This document shows, in pieces, positions 24,146 through 32,472 of a stretch of DNA of 64,000 nt. The notes under the pieces are model-generated. The model was given only the letters and a program-made list of their open reading frames with translations, made no database searches and was not told the DNA's origin. The stretch is from positions 2,356,001 through 2,420,000 of the forward strand of contig NZ_JBINNY010000001.1 in assembly GCF_051297175.1 (NCBI RefSeq), in the 5' to 3' direction. How positions within the stretch are numbered: the stretch's first letter is position 1; each line of letters starts with the position of its first letter. This DNA is from Dryocola sp051297175. GTDB taxonomy: Bacteria > Pseudomonadota > Gammaproteobacteria > Enterobacterales > Enterobacteriaceae. The translations under genes were made by a program, and so were the position numbers.

Positions 24146-24937
24146 ATGATCAGTAAACTTAGTAAATATGTTAAGGCAACGCGCGGTCTTTTTATTTTTC
24201 ACGATCAGGGAAGACTTATCGAAAAAAATAAGTGGGCGGGTACAAGCAATAAAAATTTATCGGGTGCATGGACCGGAAAGAGTGATTACAAAAATGATAA
24301 TGGGGAGGAGCTTTATGGTCATCCCAATGGTGTATGTTACGGTTTAGTTGCCGCTTATCTTGTCAAAGGGTACGACTGGCAGCAGTTCGAAAGTTTTATT
24401 AATGCCAGTGAAGGTCATCGAATTATTCTTGGTATTATGAATTACCAGGCACAACGCCCGTTATCTCTTACTTCTGCAAGATCCACCGTGGAGGGTACCG
24501 CCCGGTACCAACAATCGATTATTTTTGTTGAAGAGGTCTTTAATATTGTAGTGAAGACCAGCGGCTCTGTTATCTATCAGCGCAGTCATAATCTTCCAAT
24601 AGTTTTTGACGTTCGGCTAAGGGTAAAAATGATTGTCGATTTGCTTACCGTGGGCTATTGCTATGTGGTCGGGCTGCGTGCATTGCCTTCAGGGAAAAAA
24701 GTAGCCGGTGGTCACGCAGTTGCTTTTTGGGTCGAAAAGGAAATTATCAAATTCTACGACCCAAATGTTGGTGAGGTTAGTTATTTAAATACCTGGTCGG
24801 GTATTGATACTTTCAAGGCGGCCTTAGAAATTATCTTCCTTCGCTATTATAAAATGCATAATATGGTGAATGTCGATTGTTTTACTTCGCCAATTTTAAC
24901 GCAGAACTGTTCCAACAGACTTGCGACCTTGGTTTAA
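24146..24937 (+). CDS. YopT-like (C58) papain-fold protein, paralogue 4
   Basis: A 263-residue protein, closest to paralogue 3 with the same length and identical blocks such as INASEGHRIILGIMNYQAQRP. The probable triad is C64 (GVCYGLVAAYL), H190 (GHAVAFWVE) and D205 (FYDPNVGEVSY). The ATG at 24146 is preferred over a GTG at 24128 because it matches the start of paralogue 3 and follows GGTGA. It is the last gene of the array and converges on rpfR. No signal sequence is seen. Its partner or target is not evident from neighbours. Confidence 0.65.
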   Translation: MISKLSKYVKATRGLFIFHDQGRLIEKNKWAGTSNKNLSGAWTGKSDYKNDNGEELYGHPNGVCYGLVAAYLVKGYDWQQFESFINASEGHRIILGIMNYQAQRPLSLTSARSTVEGTARYQQSIIFVEEVFNIVVKTSGSVIYQRSHNLPIVFDVRLRVKMIVDLLTVGYCYVVGLRALPSGKKVAGGHAVAFWVEKEIIKFYDPNVGEVSYLNTWSGIDTFKAALEIIFLRYYKMHNMVNVDCFTSPILTQNCSNRLATLV

Positions 24938-24993
24938 TTTGTGCTGGCAAAAATAAAAGTAGCGTCGCAGTATAATAACGCTTTAAAAAGGCG

Positions 24994-25029
24994 TTGCAAT
25001 ATAGCCCAAGCCCACAGGCTATATTGCAA
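24994..25029. terminator. Perfect 13-bp inverted repeat between the C58 array and rpfR
   Basis: TTGCAATATAGCC (24994-25006) and GGCTATATTGCAA (25017-25029) flank a 10-nt loop. On the minus strand the hairpin is followed by CGCCTTTTTAAAG, so it may end rpfR transcription and also stop read-through from the array. Only the left arm survives in the duplicated copy downstream of paralogue 3. Confidence 0.65.
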
Positions 25030-25046
25030 ATGAGATTAGCAGGGCG

Positions 25047-27038
25047 TTAACGCCCCGTTCTTGCCTGATAGCGCTTTAGCCAGCGTTCGAAGACCGCAGC
25101 GGGCATAGGTTTAGCAAACAGGAATCCCTGCCGTTCGTTGACGCCGTTCTTGGTTAGAAAGGCGTCTTCTTTCTGGCTCTCCACCCCTTCGGCAATAACC
25201 TGCAGGTTCAGCGCCTGGGCGACAGCGACAATCGCGCGCACCAGCGACTGCGATACGGATTGCTTATGGATGTCGCGCACGAAAGCCTGGTCGAGCTTTA
25301 TGGCATCAATCGGGAAGCGGGCCAGTTGTGAAAGCGACGAATAGCCGGTGCCGAAGTCGTCCAGGTGGACCTGAGCGCCGAGCTTGCTGAACTGCTGTAT
25401 GACCGACAGCGCCAGCTCTTCGTTTTCAATCAGGCAGCTTTCGGTTAGTTCCACGTCAATGGGGCAATATTCAAAATTGAGATCTTTAAGCGCCTGTTTG
25501 AGATCGCTAAAGATGGTTTGATCCGCCAGCTGTCTCGCCGATACGTTCACCGCCACGCGCAGGTTAATGCCCTTATCGCGCCATTTCGCTACCTGCTGCA
25601 CCACGCTCAACATAACCCAGCGCCCGAGCGGCACGATAAGCCCGGATTCCTCGGCGTAGGAGATGAAATCCATCGGCGGAATCAGGCCGCGCTCCGGCGA
25701 CTGCCAGCGCACCAGCGCTTCCAGGCTGCGCACTTCGCCGCGCCAGGTCATTTTGGGCTGATAGTGGATGACAAGCTGATCGTTTTCCAACGCCTTGCGC
25801 AGGTTGGTATCGAGCCATAAATACTCGAACACGCGCTGGTTCATCTCCGGGGAGAAGACGCAGAACTTACCGCGCCCGCTCTCTTTGGCGGTGTACATCG
25901 CGGTGTCGGCGTTGCGGATAACGCTTTCCCGGTCTTCGCCGTGCTGCGGGGCAAGCGAAATGCCCAGCGAACAGCCGGTGTAGACTTCAATCAGGCCGAT
26001 ACGGAAGGGCAGTTTTAAACGGGTCAGAATGCGCGAGGACATGGCTTCCAGCGTGGCCTGCGAGGTGTCCGTTGCCAGTACGATAAACTCATCACCGCCC
26101 AGGCGCGCCAGAATCTGGCCTTCCTCGAGGCAGCTCAGAATCGCCAGCGAAACGGCCTGCAAAAGCTGGTCGCCAAACATATGCCCGTAGGCATCGTTAA
26201 CCTTTTTGAAGTTATCGAGATCGAGATAGACAATGCCCACCTGCGACTCGCCGCGGTTTTCGATGGCCGTGCTTATCAGGTCATGAATGGCGTTACGGTT
26301 CGGCAGGCCGGTAATCGTATCGGTATTGGCCAGCACGCGTAGCCGCTCCTGGGCGCGGCGTTCCTCGGTGATGTCGGTGCCCGAACAGATAAGATAGATT
26401 TCGTTTTTGCCGCTGCCGCTGTGTACGAACTTATTGCGGAACAAAAACAGGCGCTGCCCCTTGCGGGTTTTGATCCAGCGCTCGACCTCGTAAGAGTTGC
26501 CGTTGCGAAAAAATCCGCTGATGTTGCGGCGCGACGCGGCGGCCTCGCTGCGGCTCATAAAGAGTTTAAAGACGTTCTGGCCGATGACTTCCTGTTCTTT
26601 CAGGCCGGTGTACTCTTCGCTCAGCCTGTTGAAGCGCTGAATGTTTCCCTGTTTATCGAGAATGACGATAACGGAATTCGCCTCCGAGACCACCTGCTCG
26701 GCAAAAGAAAGCCCCTGCGCGAGATCGCGCGCAACGGAAGGGGTGTCATGCCACGCCGAGGCCGTTCCTGCCCACTCGCGCTTGGAAACTTTGCGCCCCA
26801 CCAAGTGAACCGGCACTTCGCTGCCAAAAATAGAAATAGACATGGTGATGCTGGAGGTGATCACCGTCATCTGGCGGATATCGTCGGCCTGTTCCGGGCT
26901 AAGCGCGATGACCTGACCGGTATCCGCAGTTTCGCTGGTGGCGAGGTGTAGGGCATTGCTGTCTGAAAGCAAACGCCAGTATGGGCTGGTTGTCCCTAAA
27001 TAACGGTAAAGCAGGTTCTGCTCCAACTCGTCTTTCAT
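25047..27038 (-). CDS. rpfR: RpfR/PdeR, DSF receptor and c-di-GMP PAS-GGDEF-EAL protein
   Basis: A 663-residue protein with an N-terminal region (1-100) corresponding to the RpfF-interaction domain described in RpfR, a PAS domain (about 112-225), a GGDEF domain with an intact motif (314-318, ARLGGDEF) and an EAL domain with E440-A-L-V-R-W and DDFGTGYS (560-567). It is the counterpart of E. coli YciR/Gmr/PdeR (661 aa) and of Cronobacter RpfR, whose phosphodiesterase activity responds to DSF bound by the PAS domain. Position next to rnb is as in E. coli. Because rpfF is present, the receptor name is used. Confidence 0.9.
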   Translation of the reverse strand: MKDELEQNLLYRYLGTTSPYWRLLSDSNALHLATSETADTGQVIALSPEQADDIRQMTVITSSITMSISIFGSEVPVHLVGRKVSKREWAGTASAWHDTPSVARDLAQGLSFAEQVVSEANSVIVILDKQGNIQRFNRLSEEYTGLKEQEVIGQNVFKLFMSRSEAAASRRNISGFFRNGNSYEVERWIKTRKGQRLFLFRNKFVHSGSGKNEIYLICSGTDITEERRAQERLRVLANTDTITGLPNRNAIHDLISTAIENRGESQVGIVYLDLDNFKKVNDAYGHMFGDQLLQAVSLAILSCLEEGQILARLGGDEFIVLATDTSQATLEAMSSRILTRLKLPFRIGLIEVYTGCSLGISLAPQHGEDRESVIRNADTAMYTAKESGRGKFCVFSPEMNQRVFEYLWLDTNLRKALENDQLVIHYQPKMTWRGEVRSLEALVRWQSPERGLIPPMDFISYAEESGLIVPLGRWVMLSVVQQVAKWRDKGINLRVAVNVSARQLADQTIFSDLKQALKDLNFEYCPIDVELTESCLIENEELALSVIQQFSKLGAQVHLDDFGTGYSSLSQLARFPIDAIKLDQAFVRDIHKQSVSQSLVRAIVAVAQALNLQVIAEGVESQKEDAFLTKNGVNERQGFLFAKPMPAAVFERWLKRYQARTGR

Positions 27039-27330
27039 GCTCTCTCCTGAACCGGTGCATGGCGCGTCAGTTTACTATTTATATTAGCAACATAAAGTCA
27101 ATCTGAGACTATCGGCAAGCGTTAAAAAATAGAGATATGTGTTAACCATCAGAAAAACGGAGCTAACTTGCATAAATTTTGGAAATTCCTCAGGCTCGAC
27201 GGCGCGATAATTTCTAAGAAATGCTTATTAGTTCAGCTTTGAAATTATAATGAATGGCAATGGATTAGCGCAGCGGTATAACGTAACAGAAGGCAACAGG
27301 ATAAGAATAGAGCAACAAAGAGGGAGATAG
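27039..27330. other. Intergenic region upstream of rpfR
   Basis: This AT-rich 292-bp stretch must carry the rpfR promoter and leader. No clear -35/-10 pair, operator, tRNA or small ORF could be supported by eye. Confidence 0.4.
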
Positions 27331-27364
27331 TGAAAAAGAAAAGGCTGAACAATTATTCAGCCTT
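27331..27364 (-). terminator. Rho-independent terminator after rnb
   Basis: On the minus strand the stem TTCAGCCTT (27364-27356) pairs with AAGGCTGAA (27349-27341) in the order expected, and the T-rich stretch TTCTTTTTCAC follows. It lies 20 bp beyond the rnb stop. Confidence 0.85.
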
Positions 27365-27383
27365 TGTGATTAGTTATGGCGTT

Positions 27384-29318
27384 TTAGGCCGCCGGGCGAG
27401 CGATTACGCTGCGCGTTTCCATACGCACTTCGGCGATGGTCACGTCAATAACGTCCGTCACTTTGTAAGCCACTTCACCTTTGATCTGCACGGTGCCGTT
27501 TTCCTGGCTGCACACCATTTCGTCGCGTACCGCGTGGATGAACGGAGCCGGGATAAAGGCGACCGCACCGTTATCTACCAGGCGAGCGCGCATCCCACCA
27601 CGGCTGACGTCGATGATTTCTGCGGCAAAGCGCGTGTCGGTACCGGCTTTGTCTTTCAGGAAGCGAGCGTACAGCCAGTCGCCCACGTCGCGTTCCGCCA
27701 TGCGGTTCAGACGGCGGCGTTCGGCCATCTGCACCGTGGTTTCGGCCTGCGGACGGGCGGCGGATTCACCTTTAATGATCGCTTTCAGCAGACGATGGTT
27801 AACCATGTCGCCGTATTTACGAATAGGTGAGGTCCAGGTCGCGTAGGCTTCCAGGCCCAGGCCAAAGTGCGGGCCTGGCTCGGTGCTGATTTCGGCGAAG
27901 GACTGATAGCGACGGATGCGGCTGTCGAGGAAGCCCGTTGGCTGCGCGTCCAGCTCGCGGCGCAGCTTGCAGAAGCCGTCCAGCGTCAGCACTTCCTGTG
28001 CGTCAACGGTAAAACCGTGGCCCGCAAGCATGGTTGCCAACTGCTCGGTATTCGCTGGGTCAAAGCCGGTGTGCACGTTGTAGATGCCGAAGCCGAGCTT
28101 ATCGCGCAGCACGACCGCTGCACAAACGTTGGCGGCGATCATGGCTTCCTCTACGATGCGGTTAGCGATGCGGCGCGGCTCGGAAACGATATCCAGCACT
28201 TCGCCTTTTTCGCCCAGCACGAAACGGTAGTCCGGGCGGTCTTTAAACACCAGCGCGTGATTATGACGCCATTCCCCGCGAGCCAGGCAAATGCGCTGCA
28301 GCAGTTTGATCTGCTGGGCGATCTCTTCACTGCCCGGCTGCCATTCGCCTTTCTCTTCCAGCCAGTCTGACACTTCGTCATAAACCAGCTTGGCTTTAGA
28401 TTCGATGGTGGCGGCGAAGAAATGAATGTCGCTGCTGATTGCGCCATCCTGTTCGATAACCATACGGCAGGCGACGACAGGGCGGGTTTCGTTTGCGCGC
28501 AGCGAGCACAGGTCGTCAGACAGCTCGCGCGGCAGCATCGGGATGTTAAAGCCCGGCAGATAGTTGGTGAACGCGCGCACCTTGGCGATGTTGTCCAGCT
28601 TGCTGTCTTCGGCGATCCATGCGGTCGGATCGGCAATGGCAACGGTAAGCTGAAGTTTGCCGTCGGCGAGTTCTTCAACGTACAGCGCATCGTCCATATC
28701 CTGGGTACTGGCGCTGTCGATGGTGACGAAGTTCAGGGCGGTAAGGTCTTCACGCACCAGGCCATCGTCAAGCATTTCCGTTGCGACGCCGTCCGGCGCT
28801 TCGCGCTCGAGATTATGGCGAGAAAGCGTGACCCACCACGGCGCGAGGTGATCGTCGCCAAAGGTAATGTACTGGGTCAGCTCGGCGTAAAAACCGCGGT
28901 CGCCCTTGAGCGGGTGGCGCTTCATTTCAGCCACGGCCCAGTCGCCGTTCTGGAAATCATGCGTAACGTTACGGTCCGCGCGACACTGAATGGCGTCTTT
29001 TAACAATGGATGATCCGGCACGATAGAAAGACGGTCGTCTTTCTTCTGTACACGGCCAACGAAGCGGGTCAGGAACGGTTCGATAAGCGCTTCAGGCTCA
29101 GCGGTCTCCCGGTCTTTGTCCGTGTGGATCACGGCGCTAATGCGGTCGCCGTGCATCACTTTTTTCATCTGCGGAGGCGGAATAAAGTAGCTTTTATTAG
29201 CGTCAACCTCGAGGAAGCCAAAGCCTTTTTCAGTACCTTTTACCACGCCTTCAGCGCGAGGCGTCTGGGAATGCAGTTGCTGTTTTAGCTGCGCGAGCAG
29301 CGGGTTATCCTGAAACAT
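27384..29318 (-). CDS. rnb: Exoribonuclease II
   Basis: The 644-residue product has exactly the length of E. coli RNase II, the 3'-5' processive exoribonuclease. Two N-terminal cold-shock domains (about 1-180) are followed by the RNB catalytic domain with the metal-binding segment FVTIDSASTQDMDDALYV near residue 200 and a C-terminal S1 domain (about 560-640). The gene order rpfR/pdeR-rnb-yciW-fabI is the same as in E. coli. Confidence 0.97.
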   Translation of the reverse strand: MFQDNPLLAQLKQQLHSQTPRAEGVVKGTEKGFGFLEVDANKSYFIPPPQMKKVMHGDRISAVIHTDKDRETAEPEALIEPFLTRFVGRVQKKDDRLSIVPDHPLLKDAIQCRADRNVTHDFQNGDWAVAEMKRHPLKGDRGFYAELTQYITFGDDHLAPWWVTLSRHNLEREAPDGVATEMLDDGLVREDLTALNFVTIDSASTQDMDDALYVEELADGKLQLTVAIADPTAWIAEDSKLDNIAKVRAFTNYLPGFNIPMLPRELSDDLCSLRANETRPVVACRMVIEQDGAISSDIHFFAATIESKAKLVYDEVSDWLEEKGEWQPGSEEIAQQIKLLQRICLARGEWRHNHALVFKDRPDYRFVLGEKGEVLDIVSEPRRIANRIVEEAMIAANVCAAVVLRDKLGFGIYNVHTGFDPANTEQLATMLAGHGFTVDAQEVLTLDGFCKLRRELDAQPTGFLDSRIRRYQSFAEISTEPGPHFGLGLEAYATWTSPIRKYGDMVNHRLLKAIIKGESAARPQAETTVQMAERRRLNRMAERDVGDWLYARFLKDKAGTDTRFAAEIIDVSRGGMRARLVDNGAVAFIPAPFIHAVRDEMVCSQENGTVQIKGEVAYKVTDVIDVTIAEVRMETRSVIARPAA

Positions 29319-29418
29319 ATCGTTTAGTTTTCGTGGCCTAAGAGCGGCTGACAGTTTTACGCGAATCTGCCCTGCGCGGCAAGCGGTGTTTGCCGCAGTG
29401 ACGCGCCGGATGCGGCAC

Positions 29419-30576
29419 CTACGGCCTGCCGCCCAGCCCGGTTTTCAGGCGATTAAGCCAGCCGAAAAGCCCTGAGCTTACGAGCAGTCTTAAGGCTTCA
29501 GAAGCGCTAAAACCCTGCTCTAATAAGGGTTGAACGTGGGCCGCGCTGAAACGGTCGGGCGCGCGGGTGAGCAGCTGCACGGCCTGGATAATGGCGCGTT
29601 CGCGCGGGTGGTTGTGGCTCCATGCCTGAAGCGCTCTTTCTCCGTTGCGCACCGCGTCGGGCAGGCCGCTGTCGCCTCGCCACTGCTGTGCCGCTTCGGC
29701 AAAACACGACGGGCTGCCGTTGATGCGGGCGCTGAGTAGCATCACCAGCGTTTGGTCGTCGGTGTGCGTCGGCGCGGGCTGCCACAGCAGGCGAACCAGC
29801 TGGCTTAGCGCGGAGAGCGCAGGGGCGTCGTGGGCCAGCAGCCAGCCCAGGCCGTGTAGAGGACGCAGCGGCTGGCTGACGCTCAGCACTTCCAGCTGGT
29901 CTGGCTGGGCGTAACGCAGCTCAACCGGCGGCAAATCTGCGGCCCATGCCGCACTTTGGTTCGCGAACAGTTCAGCCGGTGCATCCTGCAGCGTGTCCAG
30001 CCCCGGCAGCCAGCGCACGGGCAACCCCTGTAACGCCTGCCAGGCGGCAACGGCGCGCGCCTGGAAGCCGATAAATCCGATCAGCTGGTTGAAGGTGACG
30101 ATGTCATTGACCGATAGCCCAACCTCATCAAGCTGGTTGCGTGAGGTGTTATCGATAAGCGTGGGCTGGCCGGCAAGCTGGCGGGCGTACTGGGTGATTT
30201 GCGTCAGGCGGCGGTTGCTCTCGCGTGAGGAATCCGGCCCCGGCTGGGGTGCCAGCCGCGCCGCGTAGTGGTTACACAGCCGCTGAACGCCGTAGACCTG
30301 TGCCACGGTCAGCGCGGTGCTGAGCCGGTCATAGCAGCTCAAGGTGTGCAGGCGGTTTACGGCGACGGTTTCCGGCAGCAGCGTTTCGCTGGCGCTGCGC
30401 GCGGCGGCGATCCACGCCTGTTCTTCGGCAAGCTGTTCAGGGCTTAGGTTTAGGTCAAGTATAAAACGGTCCGCGTGAGCGGCTTCGGGAACTAACGGCA
30501 GTACATCCGCCGGGCAGAGACTGGACTGGGTTTCGTGATACCAGTGGCTTTTGCCGGAAAAGTGGCGTTGTTCCAT
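29419..30576 (-). CDS. yciW: YciW, carboxymuconolactone decarboxylase/AhpD-like protein
   Basis: A 385-residue protein matching E. coli YciW in position (between fabI and rnb) and general sequence, with a CMD/AhpD-like all-helical fold in two halves. I see no CXXC redox motif, so peroxidase activity like AhpD is doubtful. The E. coli gene has been linked to cysteine/methionine metabolism. AAGGAACGACC precedes the ATG at 30576. A GCGGCAA/TTGCCGC hairpin lies in the 100 bp between it and rnb. Confidence 0.82.
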   Translation of the reverse strand: MEQRHFSGKSHWYHETQSSLCPADVLPLVPEAAHADRFILDLNLSPEQLAEEQAWIAAARSASETLLPETVAVNRLHTLSCYDRLSTALTVAQVYGVQRLCNHYAARLAPQPGPDSSRESNRRLTQITQYARQLAGQPTLIDNTSRNQLDEVGLSVNDIVTFNQLIGFIGFQARAVAAWQALQGLPVRWLPGLDTLQDAPAELFANQSAAWAADLPPVELRYAQPDQLEVLSVSQPLRPLHGLGWLLAHDAPALSALSQLVRLLWQPAPTHTDDQTLVMLLSARINGSPSCFAEAAQQWRGDSGLPDAVRNGERALQAWSHNHPRERAIIQAVQLLTRAPDRFSAAHVQPLLEQGFSASEALRLLVSSGLFGWLNRLKTGLGGRP

Positions 30577-30734
30577 GGTCGTTCCTTGGTCAAAGAGTTA
30601 ACAGACCCGTTAAAAAACTGCGATTGGGGCCTGATTCGCTGCTTTATCCTGGCGCAAGCGCGGAAGGTGACAAAAGAATGATCGGTGATAATAAATATCG
30701 GAATGGTATATGGGGAGGCAAAACAGGAGGTTAT

Positions 30735-30755
30735 CGGGGCAGACGGGCCGCCCCG
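30735..30755 (-). terminator. GC-rich hairpin after fabI
   Basis: CGGGGC (30735-30740) and GCCCCG (30750-30755) form a short stem 13 bp beyond the fabI stop; the minus-strand continuation ATAACCTCCTGTTTT is only weakly T-rich. Confidence 0.5.
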
Positions 30756-30767
30756 AAGCAGGCTAAA

Positions 30768-31559
30768 TCAGTCTTTCAGTTCCAGCTCGTTCATAGCAGC
30801 AATGCTGAAGCCGCCGTCAACGTGAACCACTTCACCGGAGATACCGGCAGACAGGTCGGAACACAGGAAGGCCGCAGAGTTACCCACGTCTTCGATGGTG
30901 ACGGTGCGACGAATCGGGGTAACCGCTTCGCAGTGCGCCAGCATTTTACGGAAGTCTTTGATGCCGGAAGCGGCCAGGGTACGGATTGGACCCGCGGAGA
31001 TGGCGTTAACGCGCACGCCTTCTGGGCCCATTGCGTTCGCCATATAGCGCACGTTTGCTTCCAGAGAAGCTTTTGCCAGGCCCATAACGTTGTAGTTAGG
31101 GATTGCGCGTTCTGCACCCAAGTAAGACAGGGTAAGCAGCGCGGCGCCTGGGTTTAACATTTCGCGGCAAACTTTTGCCATAGCAACGAAGCTGTAGGCA
31201 GAGATGTCGTGCGCGATTTTGAAGCCTTCACGGGTAACGGCGTTCACGTAGTCACCGTCCAGCTGGTCCGCAGGGGCGAAGCCGATGGAGTGAACGAAGC
31301 CGTCAAATTTCGGCCAGCTTTTCGCCAGTTCGGTAAACAGCGCATTGATGCTTTCATCTTCGGCAACGTCGCACGGCAGGACAATGCTGGAGCCCAGATC
31401 GGCAGCAAAACCTTCAACACGGCCTTTCAGTTTTTCGTTCTGATAGGTGAAGGCCAGTTCAGCGCCTTCGCGGTGCATCGCCTGAGCGATACCGTAGGCG
31501 ATGGAAAGTTTGCTGGCAACGCCAGTGATCAGAATGCGTTTACCGGTAAGAAAACCCAT
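30768..31559 (-). CDS. fabI: Enoyl-[acyl-carrier-protein] reductase (NADH)
   Basis: A 263-residue short-chain dehydrogenase nearly identical to E. coli FabI (262 aa), which performs the last reduction step in each cycle of fatty-acid elongation. The catalytic tyrosine and lysine lie in PNYNVMGLAKASLEA (Y156, K163), and the NADH-binding N-terminus is ILITGVASKLSIAYGIA. The product chain also supplies acyl-ACP, the substrate of RpfF. The ycjD gene found next to fabI in E. coli is absent; the tor locus lies there instead. Confidence 0.98.
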   Translation of the reverse strand: MGFLTGKRILITGVASKLSIAYGIAQAMHREGAELAFTYQNEKLKGRVEGFAADLGSSIVLPCDVAEDESINALFTELAKSWPKFDGFVHSIGFAPADQLDGDYVNAVTREGFKIAHDISAYSFVAMAKVCREMLNPGAALLTLSYLGAERAIPNYNVMGLAKASLEANVRYMANAMGPEGVRVNAISAGPIRTLAASGIKDFRKMLAHCEAVTPIRRTVTIEDVGNSAAFLCSDLSAGISGEVVHVDGGFSIAAMNELELKD

Positions 31560-31745
31560 AGCTTTGAATCCTTATAGTTTCTGCTAATTTTATGACTGCA
31601 TAATCATGAAGTTACTGATGATTAGTCACAATTATTCAACACTAAATTGAAATTATATCCCACTCAAGGGAGGTTGTGTCACCTTATTTTTCCGGCGTGC
31701 GCCGACTGGTTATCACGTCGCCAGAGGTCTGAACAGCTGTTGGGT

Positions 31746-31784
31746 AAAAAAAAGGCCGCCTCGGTGACGTTCCTGCGGCGGCCT
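31746..31784 (-). terminator. Terminator of the torCAD operon
   Basis: AGGCCGCC (31753-31760) and GGCGGCCT (31777-31784) form an 8-bp stem; read on the minus strand a run of eight T follows. It ends the tor transcript 19 bp after torD and separates it from fabI. Confidence 0.9.
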
Positions 31785-31803
31785 AAAACAAGCAATGGAT
31801 GAT

Positions 31804-32460
31804 CTAGTCGAGCGTTTTATAATTATTCGGGAATAAGGTGCTGGCATCGACTTCCAGCAGTGCCAGCAGCAGGGCGCTAAGCGCGGCATAGAAGCCAAAA
31901 CCGTCGAACCGAGCGCAGCGCTGGTTGAATTCCGTCAGCCAGCTCAGGCTGTTAATCACTTCAGATCGCAGCGCGAGCAGCTCTTCGCGCGGCGTTTCCT
32001 CCTCCGTTAGGGCAAAGCTCAAACGGCTGAGAAGCTCCAGAGTTAGCGCCAGATGATCCTCTGGTTCGGCAAAGGTACCGCTCACCGTGAGTCCCGACTG
32101 CGCCAGCATCGCCTTCATCTCAACGCTTTGCTGCTGCTTAAAGCGCGATGAGTCAGCCTGATAGCACGAGGCGTAGGGCAGAGCGGCGGCTTTACCGGTC
32201 ATTAGAAACAGCCCGGCAAAATCCGCCGCCAGCTCCAGCCGCGCGTCCGGACGCTGCTGTAGCGCCGTGATAGCTTCTGCTAGCTGATTCACCTGCGCCG
32301 CAAGCTTCGGTACCTTGCCGAGCATCGTCAGCCACGGCGTGAACTCTGGGCCTGCCAGCCCGGCAATCTGCTCGTCGCTCAGCTCACGGGCGAAGGAGCC
32401 CGAAAGCCAGGCGTACAGACAGGCGTAGTGGCTTAAGCCGGGCGTTTCCTGACTCAACAT
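31804..32460 (-). CDS. torD: TorD, TMAO reductase-specific chaperone
   Basis: A 218-residue, mainly helical protein of the TorD family that binds the TorA signal peptide and helps molybdenum cofactor insertion before Tat export. The family segments YACLYAWLSGSF (N-terminus), ADFAGLFLMTGKAAALPYASCY and EPEDHLALTLELLS are present. It starts 12 bp after the torA stop and is the last gene of torCAD. Confidence 0.93.
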   Translation of the reverse strand: MLSQETPGLSHYACLYAWLSGSFARELSDEQIAGLAGPEFTPWLTMLGKVPKLAAQVNQLAEAITALQQRPDARLELAADFAGLFLMTGKAAALPYASCYQADSSRFKQQQSVEMKAMLAQSGLTVSGTFAEPEDHLALTLELLSRLSFALTEEETPREELLALRSEVINSLSWLTEFNQRCARFDGFGFYAALSALLLALLEVDASTLFPNNYKTLD

Positions 32461-32472
32461 GATTCCACTCCG

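Noticed and set aside
27240..27330. Possible tRNA-like sequence upstream of rpfR (TTAGCGCAGCGGTA)
   Set aside because: No cloverleaf arms or CCA-end pairing could be built around it.
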